The notes under the pieces: generated by a model
The model's database searches: none
What the model saw: only the letters and a program-made list of their open reading frames with translations
Told to the model about the DNA's origin: nothing
Program-made: the position numbers and the translations under genes
DNA from: Dirofilaria immitis
Lineage: Eukaryota > Nematoda > Chromadorea > Rhabditida > Onchocercidae
DNA: 64,000 bases
Assembly (NCBI GenBank): GCA_024305405.1
Contig: JAKNDB010000054.1
Span: 248,001-312,000 of the forward strand
Direction: 5' to 3'
Shown: piece by piece, positions 25,102-38,081 of the stretch
Layout: the number at the start of each line of letters is the position of its first letter
How positions within the stretch are numbered: the first letter of the stretch is position 1

Positions 25102-26675
25102 GAAAAATATAATCTTACTTCTTGCTCTATCCAATTATTTCAATTGATAATAAAATAAAAAATTTGAAAATAGAGAACTGATATGATGATTTTCTTGTAA
25201 AGCTATAATTTGTTCAATTAGATAATGTAGACGAATTTATCAATGATATTAAAATGTTGTGTGAAAAGAATTCGACGATCGTACGCAAATTTTACGACAA
25301 ATTAATCAATCGATAATTCTATTCTAGCAATTGATTAATTCTAATATATCATTCGACATTAAAATGTTGCGAAAGTAACTCGAAAATAGCATGTAATTTT
25401 ACGACCAATTAAACAACCGATAATTCTATTTTATCAATTGATTGATGTTAATAAACTTCTAATCTGATTGAAATGATATGATGAAAGATATTAAATAATC
25501 AAATCAGAAAGAGCCAAATTCTAATTTACAAAAAAGAAAAAGTTTAAAATTAATCAATATTTTTCTATAAATTGGTAAAATTTACTAATTTATTCGTATT
25601 GAATAATTATTATCAGTTATTATTATCAGAAAATGAGAAAAAGTCAAATATTAATTTTACAAAAATTCGAAATATTTCTTTAAATTTATAAAAATATGAC
25701 TTAATCTTTAACATATACATAATTATCGATATAGCAATGTATTATCAATGATATGATAAAATCATCATGAAGAGAGAAAGGAAAAACAAAAAATCATTTT
25801 TGATCTTAAACATATTTTCTTTTTCTTGACAAAATTGCTGCATACAAACAGCTCGACCGCATTTTATTCCATCCCTACCGCATTACTCGTTTTTGTTAAA
25901 ACAAGTTTTATTTTTCTTTTTTTTTTGCTTAATTCAAAATAAAAATATTCTAAACGATATGAAAGGAAATGAAAAAATCATTGTCACATATCATTATACT
26001 CTTGACGAAGATTCCAATCTCTAATTTTGTTACTTCCCAACTTGCAAATTCCCAACTTGAATGATCGAATTAAGCATAAACATCAGTCAACAAATGAAAT
26101 TACCAATGCATTATTAGCATCTTCCAGACTATCTCAATAATTGATAAAATCAAAATTTGCTTATCTTTAGAATATTTCGTCATTTTAATGCGTTTCGTCA
26201 TATGGAAATAAACAATAGTTAGGACAAATCGGGAATCTACCGCAAGAATTTTTTTATACTTCCTGTCTTGAGTTGCAACGATTTGCTTCATTTATAACTT
26301 TTTCATTTTATTTCATAAAATAATAATGCGATAGAAATTTTGGCTGATAAAAATGATTTCGTTTAGAAGGACTATTTAAATTTTTTTTTTTAGAAGGCAC
26401 GAATATTTAAATTTTCTAAATAATTTGTGAATTTGAATTGAAACTCGGCTTGATCCTTTCATATCAAATATAAGCTTTGTAGGCATAATACTTATCACGA
26501 AATTTATCGGGAAATTATCTAATAAAAATTATCAGCGATCAATGCAACCTGGCCGCGTAATAATTCACATAAGACTCTATATTATTCTTCACCTGCATCA
26601 TGCATGTAATTAGTTACCTTTATTTAGATTGTGTAATGACTAATTAATTTCAGTGCTCTTTTAATGTCTTGCTGA

Positions 26676-27378
26676 AGATTCAGGACTTCTAGATGAATCG
26701 CTAATGTTAATAAAACTTAAAGACAAAAGCAGCTTTCGAGAATTTTACCGACAACTTGCTATCCCATTTTTTCTTGCATTTGAAATGTGTTCATCAATAT
26801 GTATTCTGAATTTGATTGATTATCCTTTTAGAAGAATTTCATTGTTTTAGCTATTAAAAAGTGCTACTTAATCGAAGATAGCATTTATAATTATTTTTAA
26901 AATCACAAAATATCTTTTATCATTAGTTTTAATGCATGTATAACGATTATTGAATTCTATTAATTTATTAGAATTTTTTGAACATCGTAGCGCCTCAGAT
27001 GATAATGATTTCTTCATCGTATGAAAAACAGATTCTGTTTGTTCATTTTTTTTCTTTCGAACATTTTAAAATATTGATTAGTCAATTCTCCTTTTGCTAC
27101 AGAATCTCTTGAATAATTCACGAAATTTCACTGCAATTTCTTAAGAGAAGATTCAATACTTTAACATTCTTCGTTAATTTTATGTTATCTTTTCATGTAA
27201 TTATTGCATGTTGTAATTTTGAAAAATACTATGTTAGTACCATTGAATAACCTGAAATAATTAGATTTTGCAGCGAAACTTTCTTCTGCATTACCAATCG
27301 AGGATGAGAAGATTTCAGCTGAGAAATCATCATCAAAACGAATTCATTCACTTTTAAAAATTTGGATTGGAAAATGAC
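26676..27378 (+). other. Candidate exons of an unmodelled plus-strand gene
   Basis: Two stretches look coding. At 26676-26788 the frame reads GLLDESLMLIKLKDKSSF and FREFYRQLAIPFFLAFE after an AG. At 27272-27378 it reads AKLSSALPIEDEKI and AEKSSSKRIHSLLKIWIGK to a TGA, after TTTTGCAG. A possible short exon (EHRSASDDNDFFI) lies between them at 26970-27018. Phases do not join without repair, so this may be one gene with sequence errors, or a relic. No family is recognised. Confidence 0.25.
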
Positions 27379-28589
27379 GAATCAAATTTTCCCACTAATT
27401 TTTTTACGAGAATTTCGCTAGTTTTCTCGTCGTTGTGGGAGAAAATTCATTATCTCAGCATTGATCATTCATTTTATCATATCATTTTATGTATAAAAAA
27501 GCATTTCTAGAAAAAAATGACCTTTTTATTTCTCTCTTCATCCTTTTTACAGGTTTTAGAAATTTCAACTACCATTTTGAAGTTTCACAAATGAAGAAAC
27601 AGTTTTTTTCATTGGTATTCATAGAAAGAGAAATTGACGTTTTTCACCGTTTTGCCGAATTCTGCAATGACATTAGTTCTGATAATATTGAATCTTATTT
27701 GTTGATCATTCATTTTTAGTTCTAATCATTTTTGTTTCTAATTTTATGCAAAATGAAATTTAAATTTTCACAGAAAGTGAGTAGGAACATAAGAGCATAT
27801 TTTCAGAAAAAATAAAAAAATATTTATTTATAAATGAACATAACTATTATAGTATTCATCGTCATCATTCAAAATATTACAGCTTATTACTCCGACAAAT
27901 TTTTATAATCTACAAATCGAAAATAAAATTTTTACTTTATATGCATTTTGTTGCTTCTCAATACATCTTTTTTAATTTATATTGTGACGTGTAAAGATAT
28001 CTTATTCACGCAGTTTCCTCACGTATTTTTATATTCAATAATTAAAAAACCTACAGACAGTTTAATGCCGGACAAAATATTTAGATTGAAATGCTTCATT
28101 CAACGATCTACAACTTCTCGTTCGTTGTTCGAATTTTTCTCTTGAATCCTGACAACTTCTTAAATTCATAAACGAACAGGAATGCTTTAAAATTCACTAA
28201 AAATTGATTTTATTATTTTTATGCGTAATATTACGTTGTATATTAAATTTATTATGATTTATTGAATTTTTTTGTTTTAATTAAAATATAATCAAAAGAA
28301 ATGATAATTTTATTTTATTGAAATGAATTATTATGATGTATTTAAAAATTCGATTTTTACAAATATAACTAAAAAAACTTTTACAAAATCGAAATAAATC
28401 TTAACTGCTTGAAATATTTACGGATATTAACTATCGACACAAATTTGCTGAAAAATTGATCAATCTATCATATGAAAAATCAAAAAAAAAACATATCAGT
28501 CATTTGCTAGCAATTTTTAAATAAAACGTCTGCTATACGTTAATGATAACTGTTAAGAATAAATTATCAAATTCAAAGTTCATCGTATT

Positions 28590-29040
28590 ACGTTCGTCGA
28601 ATAATGTTATATCATCAATTAACACCAAACTATACAAATTATTATCATACAAGAGTTATAGCGAAAATGCTGATATTCTTTTAGATGATTAACGTACGTG
28701 TATATACAACTGTGATAATTTACATAATATCACTGAAAGAAATGATTAAAACGATTTGAATAATCATCATCACGTATATCAATGCGTAAAATCTTAAGGA
28801 ATAAATAATAAAGAAAAAAACGCAAATATGACACACGTCAGATAACGTGATATCATCGACTGGCACGAAGCCAAATAAGTTATCATATAAAAGATGGCCA
28901 TACGATGAAGCAAGAAAGTATTCTGATTTTTTGACGATTGACGTGTATTTATTCGTGCGTGTATTAATCGTGATATTTCACGTAATCATAATAATGGGAA
29001 GGAAGGAAATAATCATGAAATATTTCAGCAATCATTATCA
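28590..29040. repeat. Pair of diverged direct repeats of about 200 bp
   Basis: Blocks at about 28590-28780 and 28830-29040 share an ordered set of short matches: GTGATATCATC or TTATATCATC, ACRAARYNAWAYAA, TTATCATAYAA, TTCTKATTTTTTKACGATT-like text, ACGTGTAT and AATCRTGATATTT-like text. The second block overlaps an open frame of 118 codons at 28847-29203 ending in a hydrophobic run. I do not consider that frame supported as a gene. Confidence 0.45.
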
Positions 29041-29625
29041 AATGAGATTATTAATCAAATGTGCAAATTGCAATAGCATTGGAGTTGATTCAAATCAATT
29101 TAATTCAGCAAGTATCATTTCATCGATTCTATCCATTGTTTGCTTTTTTATTTTTTTATTTTTTTTTTTGGTTTTGGTCTGCCAGTTAGTTTCTCAAATT
29201 TAAGATTTTGTCTTTTATTGATTTTATTTTCGTATAGTATAGTGAATTTTTAATGATTTACAAAGATTGAGAATTATTGAAAAGATAGGGATATATTTTC
29301 AATAGACGAGAGAAAGAGAAAGAGAAAGAAAATTGAAAATATGTTGAATTTTTATTTATGATTGTATTCTTTCCAAACAATTGAAAATTTAAAATTATGA
29401 AGTGAAAAAAGTAAAATGAATGCTTAACAAATCAATAGTGATAAAACCAAATAGATGGATGATGATATCAGAACAACTGACTACAATGATGTCAACGGAA
29501 ACATTCGTGATAAAAGCCTCAATCATTAGCTAGGCTATTTTTGGGAAAGTGAAAATTCTTCAGATTAAATGAATGCTATCGAGAGTAGTTACTAATAACG
29601 TTGTTGTTTTATTTAAGGAAAAAAT

Positions 29626-30938
29626 ATGTCGAATGATACGTTTTCTCAGCGAACACACTTGCGACAATTTGAATTGATCGTAGAGAAGAAAAGTATTTTC
29701 GTAAATGCTCATTATCTAGCGGAATTGTCGCCCTATTTCAAAGTGCTGTGTTTTGGAAATATGTTTCGGTAAACTTTTTGCTACTTTATTATAATTGATT
29801 GTGTAAGTGTTTGTCTGGTAAGGTTTAGGAAGTTAAAGCTACCAGAAAAGTTCGTATCTCGATGAGAACAATCTCGAGAGTGATTCGAAGCGATGTCTTA
29901 TACGACAGTTATGGTTAATAATGCTTTCATATAATTTTATAATTTTTGGATTTTTAGAATTATAATATCAGTCGTCTAGAAACTGGAAATGAATTTTGCT
30001 TTAATTTTGAAGGCTTTTAAATTGATTTAAGAGAACATAACTTAATCATGCTTTCATCAATTACAGAGAAGCGCAAAATGGGCGAGCTGAGATAGAAGAT
30101 GAAACTTATGATGACGTTATTGAATTACTTCGTTTTATATGTCCCAGTGATGATTATATCATCAATAGAAATATCACAGGTAAAATTCATAACTTGTATT
30201 TGTCACATTAAATAAAATCTAAGAGGAAGCTTTTAGAGACATTATAGAATTTCCATGTAGCTTCTAAAAGTCCCCGAAGTTTTGCAGAAAGCAACTTTCC
30301 TTGCTTACTCATTTCTCAAACTTGATGCAATTACGAGATTTACGGCGTCAACTTGAAAGCTACATCGTAAATGAAGTTCGTATGGAGAAATATAAACCAA
30401 GGAATGAGAATTTATTACAAATGACCATTGAAGCAATGAACGCCTCTTTTCCACAACACCTTATGGATATCTTGTATCAGAAATTGGCTCGGGTTGACCT
30501 TAATCATATTGAGGCTGTAAGCTTTTCATAATTTATTTCTGATATTGCTGATTCATTACTTAAAATGCTTCGATAATTTTAATTGCATTTGTCAGAGAAG
30601 TCTAGTTGAGATATTTTTTATAAGATTTTATGGCCAAGATTTTTAATGAAAAAAGCAACTAAGATATGTGGTCTATATTTCAGCTTACCAAAGATCTTCC
30701 GGATCAGTATGCACAAGCAATATTGAGAGGTGCTCAAAAATTTGTAAGTTCGTTCTTTTTTTTCACTGTTTTTCGATATTGAAATATGAAGAGAATAATT
30801 CTATGAATTAATTCGAAATGAAATGAAATCAATCTTTTTTAGACATAATAATTTCTCTTACAGTTTCGTGTTTATCCTATGCAGTTACCATATCGTTCGT
30901 CGTATAATTACGATCAGTTCCAACTGGGAATCTTTTAG
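29626..30938 (+). CDS. BTB/POZ domain protein
   Basis: A short BTB protein of about 230 residues and a likely CUL3 adaptor-type protein. The ATG at 29626 lies 8 nt after an acceptor (ATTTAAG). Exons: 29626-29768, 30067-30179 or 30195, about 30288-30516, 30684-30743, 30864-30938 (TAG). The N-terminus is the BTB core (FELIVEKKSIFVNAHYLAEL, SPYFKVLCFGNMF) and continues into EDETYDDVIELLRFI, the usual beta-strand and helix after the dimer interface. A helical C-terminal region (LRDLRRQLESYIVNEVRMEK, LMDILYQKLARVDLNHIEA) and a tyrosine-rich tail (LPYRSSYNYDQF) follow. The exon 2/3 join is uncertain. Donor ACAG|GTAAAA does not fit the phase of exon 3, whereas a weaker donor TT|GTATTT at 30196 does. 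No MATH or Kelch repeats were seen. Confidence 0.8.
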
Positions 30939-32660
30939 AAAAATCTTCCCAAATATTAAAAGTATATTGAAAAGTTCTTTTGCATAAAATACGTCTTTAA
31001 CCTTGAATTTTGTAGTTATCACTTATTTCATATTGTATATGTTTAAAGTTTCAATTAAATTATAACTGTTGCATTTCGTGTTGCTTTATTCAAAAAGCCC
31101 CAAAATATCTACAAATTAGTCATTTGTTTCCATTCTAGTCTAACTTAAAAATTTCTTCCTTTTACTTTAACTTGTCTTTATCTTTCCTAGCCTTTTATGT
31201 TTATTAATATGACACATGTGTCTTTGATATTTATTGTTTTTTTAAATTTTTTATTTAAAATTACGTCGAAAATTTTTAAAAATCCTCAGTTCATTTCTGC
31301 AACATGTTTTTGATCATATTCACTAGCTCGATGTTGTTGTTCTCATCTAGTTTTAGAATTCGTGAAATCTCAGATGTTTCATTTTGCTTTTGCTGCTAAA
31401 TTTCTAAAATTTTTTTACTGCAGATTCTCCTAAATATTCAATCGGAATTTCTGAATTTTTGAAATAAATTCCTGGATTCTGAATGCATCTGCAAAATAAT
31501 CTCTAGTTGCATTTAATCTTCAGAACAAGAATTTATGATTTAATAATCTCTAGTTACATTTAATCTTCCGAACAAAAATTTATGATTTTCGAGGAAAGTT
31601 CGCAACATCCCATATTTGAGAAGGAAAAATAATTGAGAAGAATGAAACATTGTTTGATCATTATTTTTGTTTTAGGTGACATCAATTAATATCATGTCTA
31701 TTACTACCTTATATGTTTCTGTACTTGCTGCAATTTTACTTTGTTTTGATTTTTTGTTCATACATTTAGTAATGAATAATTGATTTACAGTTCGATCGTT
31801 GAAGTTAAAATCTAATTTTTATTAATATTCTCATACATGCTTATATGGTTATTCTTTCGTATCGTAAATCATATTCAAACTTCAAGTTTTTTAAATTTTT
31901 TTATTATTTTTCAACGATTTAACTGGATAAATTAGGCTAATAAGCTTTCTATCTTTTTAGAAAGTTAGATTTTTGGAGAAAAATAAGCTTGCTATTTCTT
32001 CTAGCAAGTTAGATTATGTCATAATAATCCATGTATCGTAATAATTTGAAGTTATTTATAATTCAGGCTGGAAGATGTTCCATGGTCCTTCATTATTTAA
32101 TAATATTGCATTTTTCCTTTCTTTATATAATGTACATAGACGTTTTGAAATAGCTATGCTGCATAAATATCATAACATTTTCGTTGAGCATCAAAAATAT
32201 TACAAAAAAAAAATGAAAATCTTCTGGATAGTTTCTAAATTTGGGATACAAATGAAAAGAATTTATAGAATTTTTGAAATTGCTTATTGTATGATTTAAA
32301 ACTATAGCATCAAAGAGTGCGAGAAAGAAGTTTGAAGTTTTTCAATCAAACATATAGATTCTATAATATCAAATATAACTTACAAGAATTATCAGACAAC
32401 ATATCAGTTTCTAAACATAGACAGTATAATTTAAAAAGAGTTTTAAACGTTGGACTTCTATGATTTCTATATTCCAATGATCTTATTATTCGTTTCATAT
32501 TATCAAAAACGATACAATAATCTGAGTATCAAACAAGTTAAGCGAACTCGAACTGAATTTTAAAAAAATTGCATAAACCGAAAATTAATTTGTGATCGTA
32601 TCAACTATATTTAAATATGAAATTCAAATAGTTTCCGTTATTTGTTTACTTGATTTTAAG
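30939..32660. other. Intergenic spacer
   Basis: AT-rich, with no gene supported. A direct duplication at 31495-31588 has two copies of about 48 bp (AATCTCTAGTTRCATTTAAT, then CTTCMGAACAARAATTTATG). An open frame of 74 codons at 32075-32299 has no splice context or recognisable domain. Confidence 0.5.
31495..31588. repeat. Short tandem duplication, unit about 48 bp
   Basis: Two adjacent copies of AATAATCTCTAGTT(G/A)CATT, then TAATCTTC(A/C)GAACAA and AATTTATGATTT. They differ at only a few positions, so this is younger than most duplications in the window. Confidence 0.8.
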
Positions 32661-35600
32661 ATGGGTAGCTGTATGAAACTTTTTCGAGAAATTGTAAATA
32701 ATGTCCCGAATAATGGTTGCAAAACAGCAGCTGAACATGTACTTTCAAGTATCACCTATTTTTTCCGTTGGACGATACCAATTGTTCGACCTGCTGGTTT
32801 GTTATTATTATTTAATTGATAATTCCAATTAATTAATTAATCGATTATTTCAATTGCTTAATTATTTGTGTATTTATTGCTAAGAATTGCTTACTTGTAA
32901 GCATCATTGCTATTTTCCAATAAAATTAAGTACTGATTGGCAAATTTTTTTTTTACTTTTAATTTTTCTCCTAACTTATTCTAATTTCTTAATAGTTAAA
33001 AAAAAAGGAAAATTTAAGAAAGAAACTCTCTTCTAGAATATATGCTTTATTGTATTTTGTTCAAATGAAATTCTTCGAGAAAAAAAAATGTGGAATTCTT
33101 CCTATATCACTTTTCCTATCAAATAATCAAAAAAATAAGTGCTATGAGCAATATTTTTTTAGGTACTTCATTTTTCCAACAAGCGCATTTTTATACGATA
33201 TACGAAACATTTGCTTATGAATGGTATGAACAGTGATGTTTCCAGTAATAAGACAATGATTGCATTTGATGCAAAATGTATTGATCAAATAAAAAATTTA
33301 ATCAAAAACTCTACTTGACTATTAAATTTAACTACATTCATTTGCATCAAAGGATGAAATTGAATTTATTTCAATCCATAGTTTTCAGGACAATCAATTT
33401 TACAGGATCACCACAATGGCCTGAAATGAAAACGGTTTGGAGATTATTTCTCGATCATTGCAAAATATTTACCCAACCATCTCCATTAGCAATAGTATTT
33501 AGACTGCAATTAATGAAAGGTGAAGAATGCTGTAAGTTAAATTTGTATCATTTAAATTAAAGCATAGAAAAATGAACACTGATATCCAAAAGATATTTTG
33601 ACAGAGATCTTTGTATAATTATGAGGATGAATTGTGAATTTCTTGGTTCTACTTTTTTAAGTTTAAAATTGAAATTTATAAAAGAAATTACAGCACCACA
33701 AATTGCATCAGTACCAGATGCATGTCATTCAACACTTTCTTCCAACGGAAATTATCGTCTTTTCGAGGGGAATCCGTTACTCACTTCCTTGATAGAAGGT
33801 TATTTTAAAATTGAAAATTAAAAATTTTTCGAGAACTAGAAAGTTTATAAAATTGAATATTAAGAAAAACTTTTTCTTTCATTTATATAAACATGAAATT
33901 TCTCATTGAAATCTTAAAAGTTAGATATTTTATTCAGCCTTCGATGGACATTCACGATGGCAAGGTGGCAGTGCAATGCTTACCGTAGAAATGAGTTTTG
34001 CGATTAGCAATTTTCAAATGCAAATGAATAAAACTTTGCCAATACAATCATTGCTCAAAGATGGAGATTTTCGCAAGAAACTTAAAGATATTTATCAACA
34101 TATTAAACCGTAAGTCTAGTAATAAATAAATTTTAAGTTATTTTTGTTTTATAACTAAATAAATGAACGCTTAATAAAGAAAAAATAAAGTAAACAAATA
34201 AATTGATAACATAGCATATAAATTAAAATAATTGAAGCTAAAATTTGCTATTTTACAAAATAAGCGAACACTTTTAAGAACTGTGTGAATTATTATGAAT
34301 TTATAAAAAATGAATTTTTAATTCTAAAAATAGCTTTTTAGTTCTAAAAGCACTTCTTCTATGATCATTAAATAAGAATAATTTGCTTTAAATTTTTGCC
34401 TAAAAAAAAATTTTTGGCCGATCAATTTTTCTAAAGTAAATAATGAACTGTAAAATCTTATCATATCAACTTAAAGTATATTGCAAAGGGATCAAATTAT
34501 ATAAAGCTAACTAACATCAGACAAGTTATTAATGATAATGAAAATATTTAAAATTTTATAATTTATGAAATAAATTATGAAATATCGATCTAGGAGAAAT
34601 AAACAAAATTCGATTATTTCAACATTTTAATAATTATGGAGAATAGAAGTCTATTAGGATTCAAATACTCTTAACAACTTCTGTAATCGAAAATTAAGAC
34701 ATCCGCTCATTGATCGGTTTGTCAAATAATTCTAAGGAACTTTTACGTTTTTCGATTTCTTTCGGATTTTTTTTCTTTTAAGAATCTGCAGCGATACCAA
34801 TATTTTTATTAAAATTTAAAATCAAAAATATTTTGCTTTTTTAATTTTCTAAATAAAAATATAAGAACTTATCAGAATTTTTAATGGCATTAATTAATTT
34901 ACAGAGATTTCATATTCAAAACGTTGAATGGCGATATTCAATCATATAAAAGTTTACTGTACATATCATCACCATATTTTCGAGATTTATTGAGCTCTGA
35001 CAATGTTATATTGAATCAAATTACACTTAATTATAATCGTGAAGCTGTTCTACAGGTCTCTTATTTCTTTATTTTTCAGACCGCTAAATAGTTTTACAAA
35101 AATTAATTTATAGAAAAACAAGAATTTAGATTTTCTCCTTAAATTTTTTCTTTTTTTGAATTGAAGAGAAGACAATAAAACGATCAAGAAATAAATTATG
35201 AGATCATTCAGAAAACGATTCAAAGTGCATAGGTAAACTTAAGATGAAGAAAGCAAATGACGCAATTAAATAATTCACTACAATTATTTTATTATATGAT
35301 ACAATGAACTTTTCGGATGTGACATAATTGCAAAGTGATATAATCTGTAGATAACCAGTTGATAAGATTTTATTTAATTGATCCAATTGGTTCGACTGAT
35401 TTGATTCATTGTTAAATCAAAATCAACATTTTTAAGACTTTATCGTATATGATCTTTGGTATGTTTGAATCACCTGAAATAGTGGATCCGGAATTGATAC
35501 CGCAAATGTTGAAATGTGCCAAACAATTCCAATTGCGAATGACTCAATTTGATGATGATATTGGACGAGTGCTTGCGTTTCAACTTCTAAATGTAAATTA

Positions 35601-36486
35601 AATAGAATATTAAAGATCTTATCAAAGGTTACAATCATAGGTCATAATTATTATTGAACACATTAATTATGGATTAAATGAACGATTCATAAATAAATAA
35701 TATATATGCTTTAAAAATGCAGAATTTGGATAATTTGGATGAAATAATCAAAATTTTATCGTTGACTCATCGACAGCAAGCATATTATCAGGTAAAACGA
35801 ATGTGTATTGCGATAATTGTCGAGAAGCATTATCGAAGATTTACGTTTGTTTTGCTTTCTCATATTGTTAAGGAATAAATATCTACGATGAGATTAATTC
35901 GTTCTTACTGATACTACTTCTAAAGGAAAAGAAAAATCAAAATTGATTTAAAAAAAATTTTCTAGTGTAATTGCTTATTTATGATTATCATCATTTTCCC
36001 ATAGAATAATTATGCTATTTCATCGATTTATCGTTCCTAAAATAATATGAAAATATTATGGAGCCAATTTTCAGGCAAGAATATAACAGTGATGCAGTTG
36101 GTGAGAAATTGGATATTTTCGAACGTTTATCATCAGCTGTAGTGCCAAGTTTATCACCAGTTAATCGTATACATAATATATATCGAGGTAGTATTACATG
36201 TCAACGAATATTGTATTATAAAAAAGTTTAATAATTTAAATAACATTTCTTGTGCGCTAAATGAAGTTTCTTTTTCTTTTATTAATATTTATAAAAATAA
36301 ACGAATATTTTGAAATTATATTTGAAAAATTGTTGTCCGATCATAAATTTATGATACATATTTGTGATATATGTATAATGAACTAATCGATATTCCAAGA
36401 TCAAATTTTATATGCTTTTTAAAGATTCTGTTAATGATTCCCTAAATTCTGATGAATTTCATCCAGTTGATAAGAGAAATAAGTAA
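32661..36486 (+). CDS. BTB-domain protein with long N-terminal region
   Basis: Ten exons are consistent in phase with no repair: 32661-32796, 33163-33223, 33389-33531, 33694-33798, 33938-34109, 34905-35055, 35437-35592, 35723-35802, 36075-36187, 36425-36486 (TAA), about 390 residues. The first ~190 residues are not recognised. They include INFTGSPQWPEMKTVW, FEGNPLLTSLIEAFDGHSRW and GGSAMLTVEMSF, and could be a divergent MATH-like or other beta-rich domain; that is a guess. Exons six and seven encode a BTB domain (DFIFKTLNGDIQSYKSLLYI, SSPYFRDLL, then LIPQMLKCAKQFQLRMTQF). The tail is helical and polar (EKLDIFERLSSAVVPSL). The exon-eight donor used is AT|GTGTAT at 35803; the stronger-looking CAG|GTAAAA at 35792 breaks the frame. 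The start codon immediately follows an AG, so an upstream exon is possible. Confidence 0.82.
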
Positions 36487-38072
36487 ATCTTTCCATTTAA
36501 TTAATACGAAACAATTTCTTTATTTTTCCATCAATTTGATAATGATCAATAGCCAAAAAAGTCGTCTATACATTTACATGTGAAAATTAAGTTAAATCAA
36601 ATATTATGATATTTAAGGCGATGAATATTTTTTGGCGTAAAACCTTTTCGAGAAGTTATTTCAAATTTGGCCATCTCATTGTAGCGTTGATAAATGGATA
36701 AGAAATATAATTGCAATTTTAAAGGATTAAAAAATCCAAGAAAGAATTTTCTCATACTAAATTCTCAGTTGCTTCAAACTATGAACCACCACCCATTGTT
36801 CTTGCTTTTCCATTACTATCACTCATATTCGAATTATTTTATGCGTGTATTCAGAAGGTTGCATGTAATTCAGAAGATTACATATAATTCAAAGAATTAT
36901 GTGTAGTTCAGAAAATTGTGTACAATGTAGAAAACTATGTACAATTTGAAAATTATACATAATTCAGGAGATTATATGTAATTCAAAAGATTATGTACAA
37001 TTTAGAAAATTACGTATAATTCAGAAGATTATATGCATTCAGAAGATTATTGAACATTAAATAAATTATTTTAATAAGAAAACATGCAAAGATTAAATTA
37101 ATAAAAATATAATATTATCATAAATGTTATCATTTTTAACAAATGAATGAATAATTAATAAATAAAATAAAAACAAAGAAGTAATGAAATTTCATACTTT
37201 TATGCCATTAAAGTTAGCGTAACTAAATAATTCAGTTATATACGCAAGCATGAAATAAGAATAATTCAATGAGTAATAAGAGAAGACGTTAGTTGATGTA
37301 AACAAAAACAGAAATTTCGTTTAAATTATTTATATCATAAATCGGATGGATTAAATTTGAAAATTTCGACCATATCAATGAACTATTGGAAAGAATTTTT
37401 GTTTTAAATTTATGACATTCTTGAAAAGGTATGTTTTTAAATTAAATATAACAATGAATAGATTTTCAAACATTTCATAAGTTCCTCTTGAAATCATCGT
37501 GCGGATCAATCAGAAGTGCAATTAAAAAGTTTTGATATGTAATTGGTAAATTATGAAGGACAGGTTTAAACAAAAAAAAAGTTTGTCTTTGACTACTTCA
37601 TCACTGATGTGCACACTACTAAAATCGAAATTCTATCATACATAGAGTCGTTGCCATTTAAAATTATATCAATAATGGTTGGTTGGGAAGATGGTTTGCA
37701 TTGCAGCCTCTATTTTTATTTAAATATTATTTCGGGAGAAAGTTCCGATGGCTACTGGTATGCCGGAGAATAGTATTTCCTTGGTTCTATTAGGATTATT
37801 CCTCTAGTACCATATTCAATCAGTATTTTCTAAGCTACATGCTACCACATTCACGTTGTAGCTTTTACTACAATTGATTGCTTTTTTTTTTTGCATTGCG
37901 ATAATTAATCCAAATTAATTTGAATAATGAATATATTATTATTACTATTTCGAATGAACAAATAGTATTTATATATGTTCACTTATTTGCTTTTATTTTA
38001 CTGTCACTTTTTTAAAATATATTCATTAGTGACTGTTCATTTTTCTTTTTTTTTTTGTTGAGGAAATTTTAG
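36487..38072. other. Intergenic spacer with a minisatellite
   Basis: AT-rich. The minisatellite at about 36845-37058 is the only structure seen. The 70-codon open frame at 36694-36906 runs into that repeat and is not supported. Confidence 0.5.
36845..37058. repeat. Minisatellite with a 20-23 bp unit
   Basis: About ten imperfect copies of GTAATTCAGAAGATTATATA-type units. Variants substitute CAATTTAGAAAATTACGTAT or CAATGTAGAAAACTATGTA. The unit alternates an ATTCAGAAGATTA core with GTAY spacers, and some adjacent variants form a higher-order pattern. Confidence 0.88.
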
Positions 38073-38081
38073 AAAAGACTA
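38073..38081 (+). promoter_or_regulatory. Probable trans-splice acceptor and very short 5' leader
   Basis: The acceptor AAATTTTAG, preceded by a long T tract, ends at 38072, leaving nine bases before the ATG at 38082. This arrangement is typical of nematode spliced-leader trans-splicing. Similar spacing occurs before the genes at 8778 (-), 29626, 51885 and 60409. Confidence 0.5.

Larger units (their letters stand above)
25102..29617. other. Spacer with unassigned coding-like islands
   Basis: Mostly AT-rich and non-coding. It contains coding-like islands at about 25845-25905, 26676-26788 and 27272-27378, and a pair of diverged repeats at 28590-29040. No phase-consistent gene could be built. 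Confidence 0.4.
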
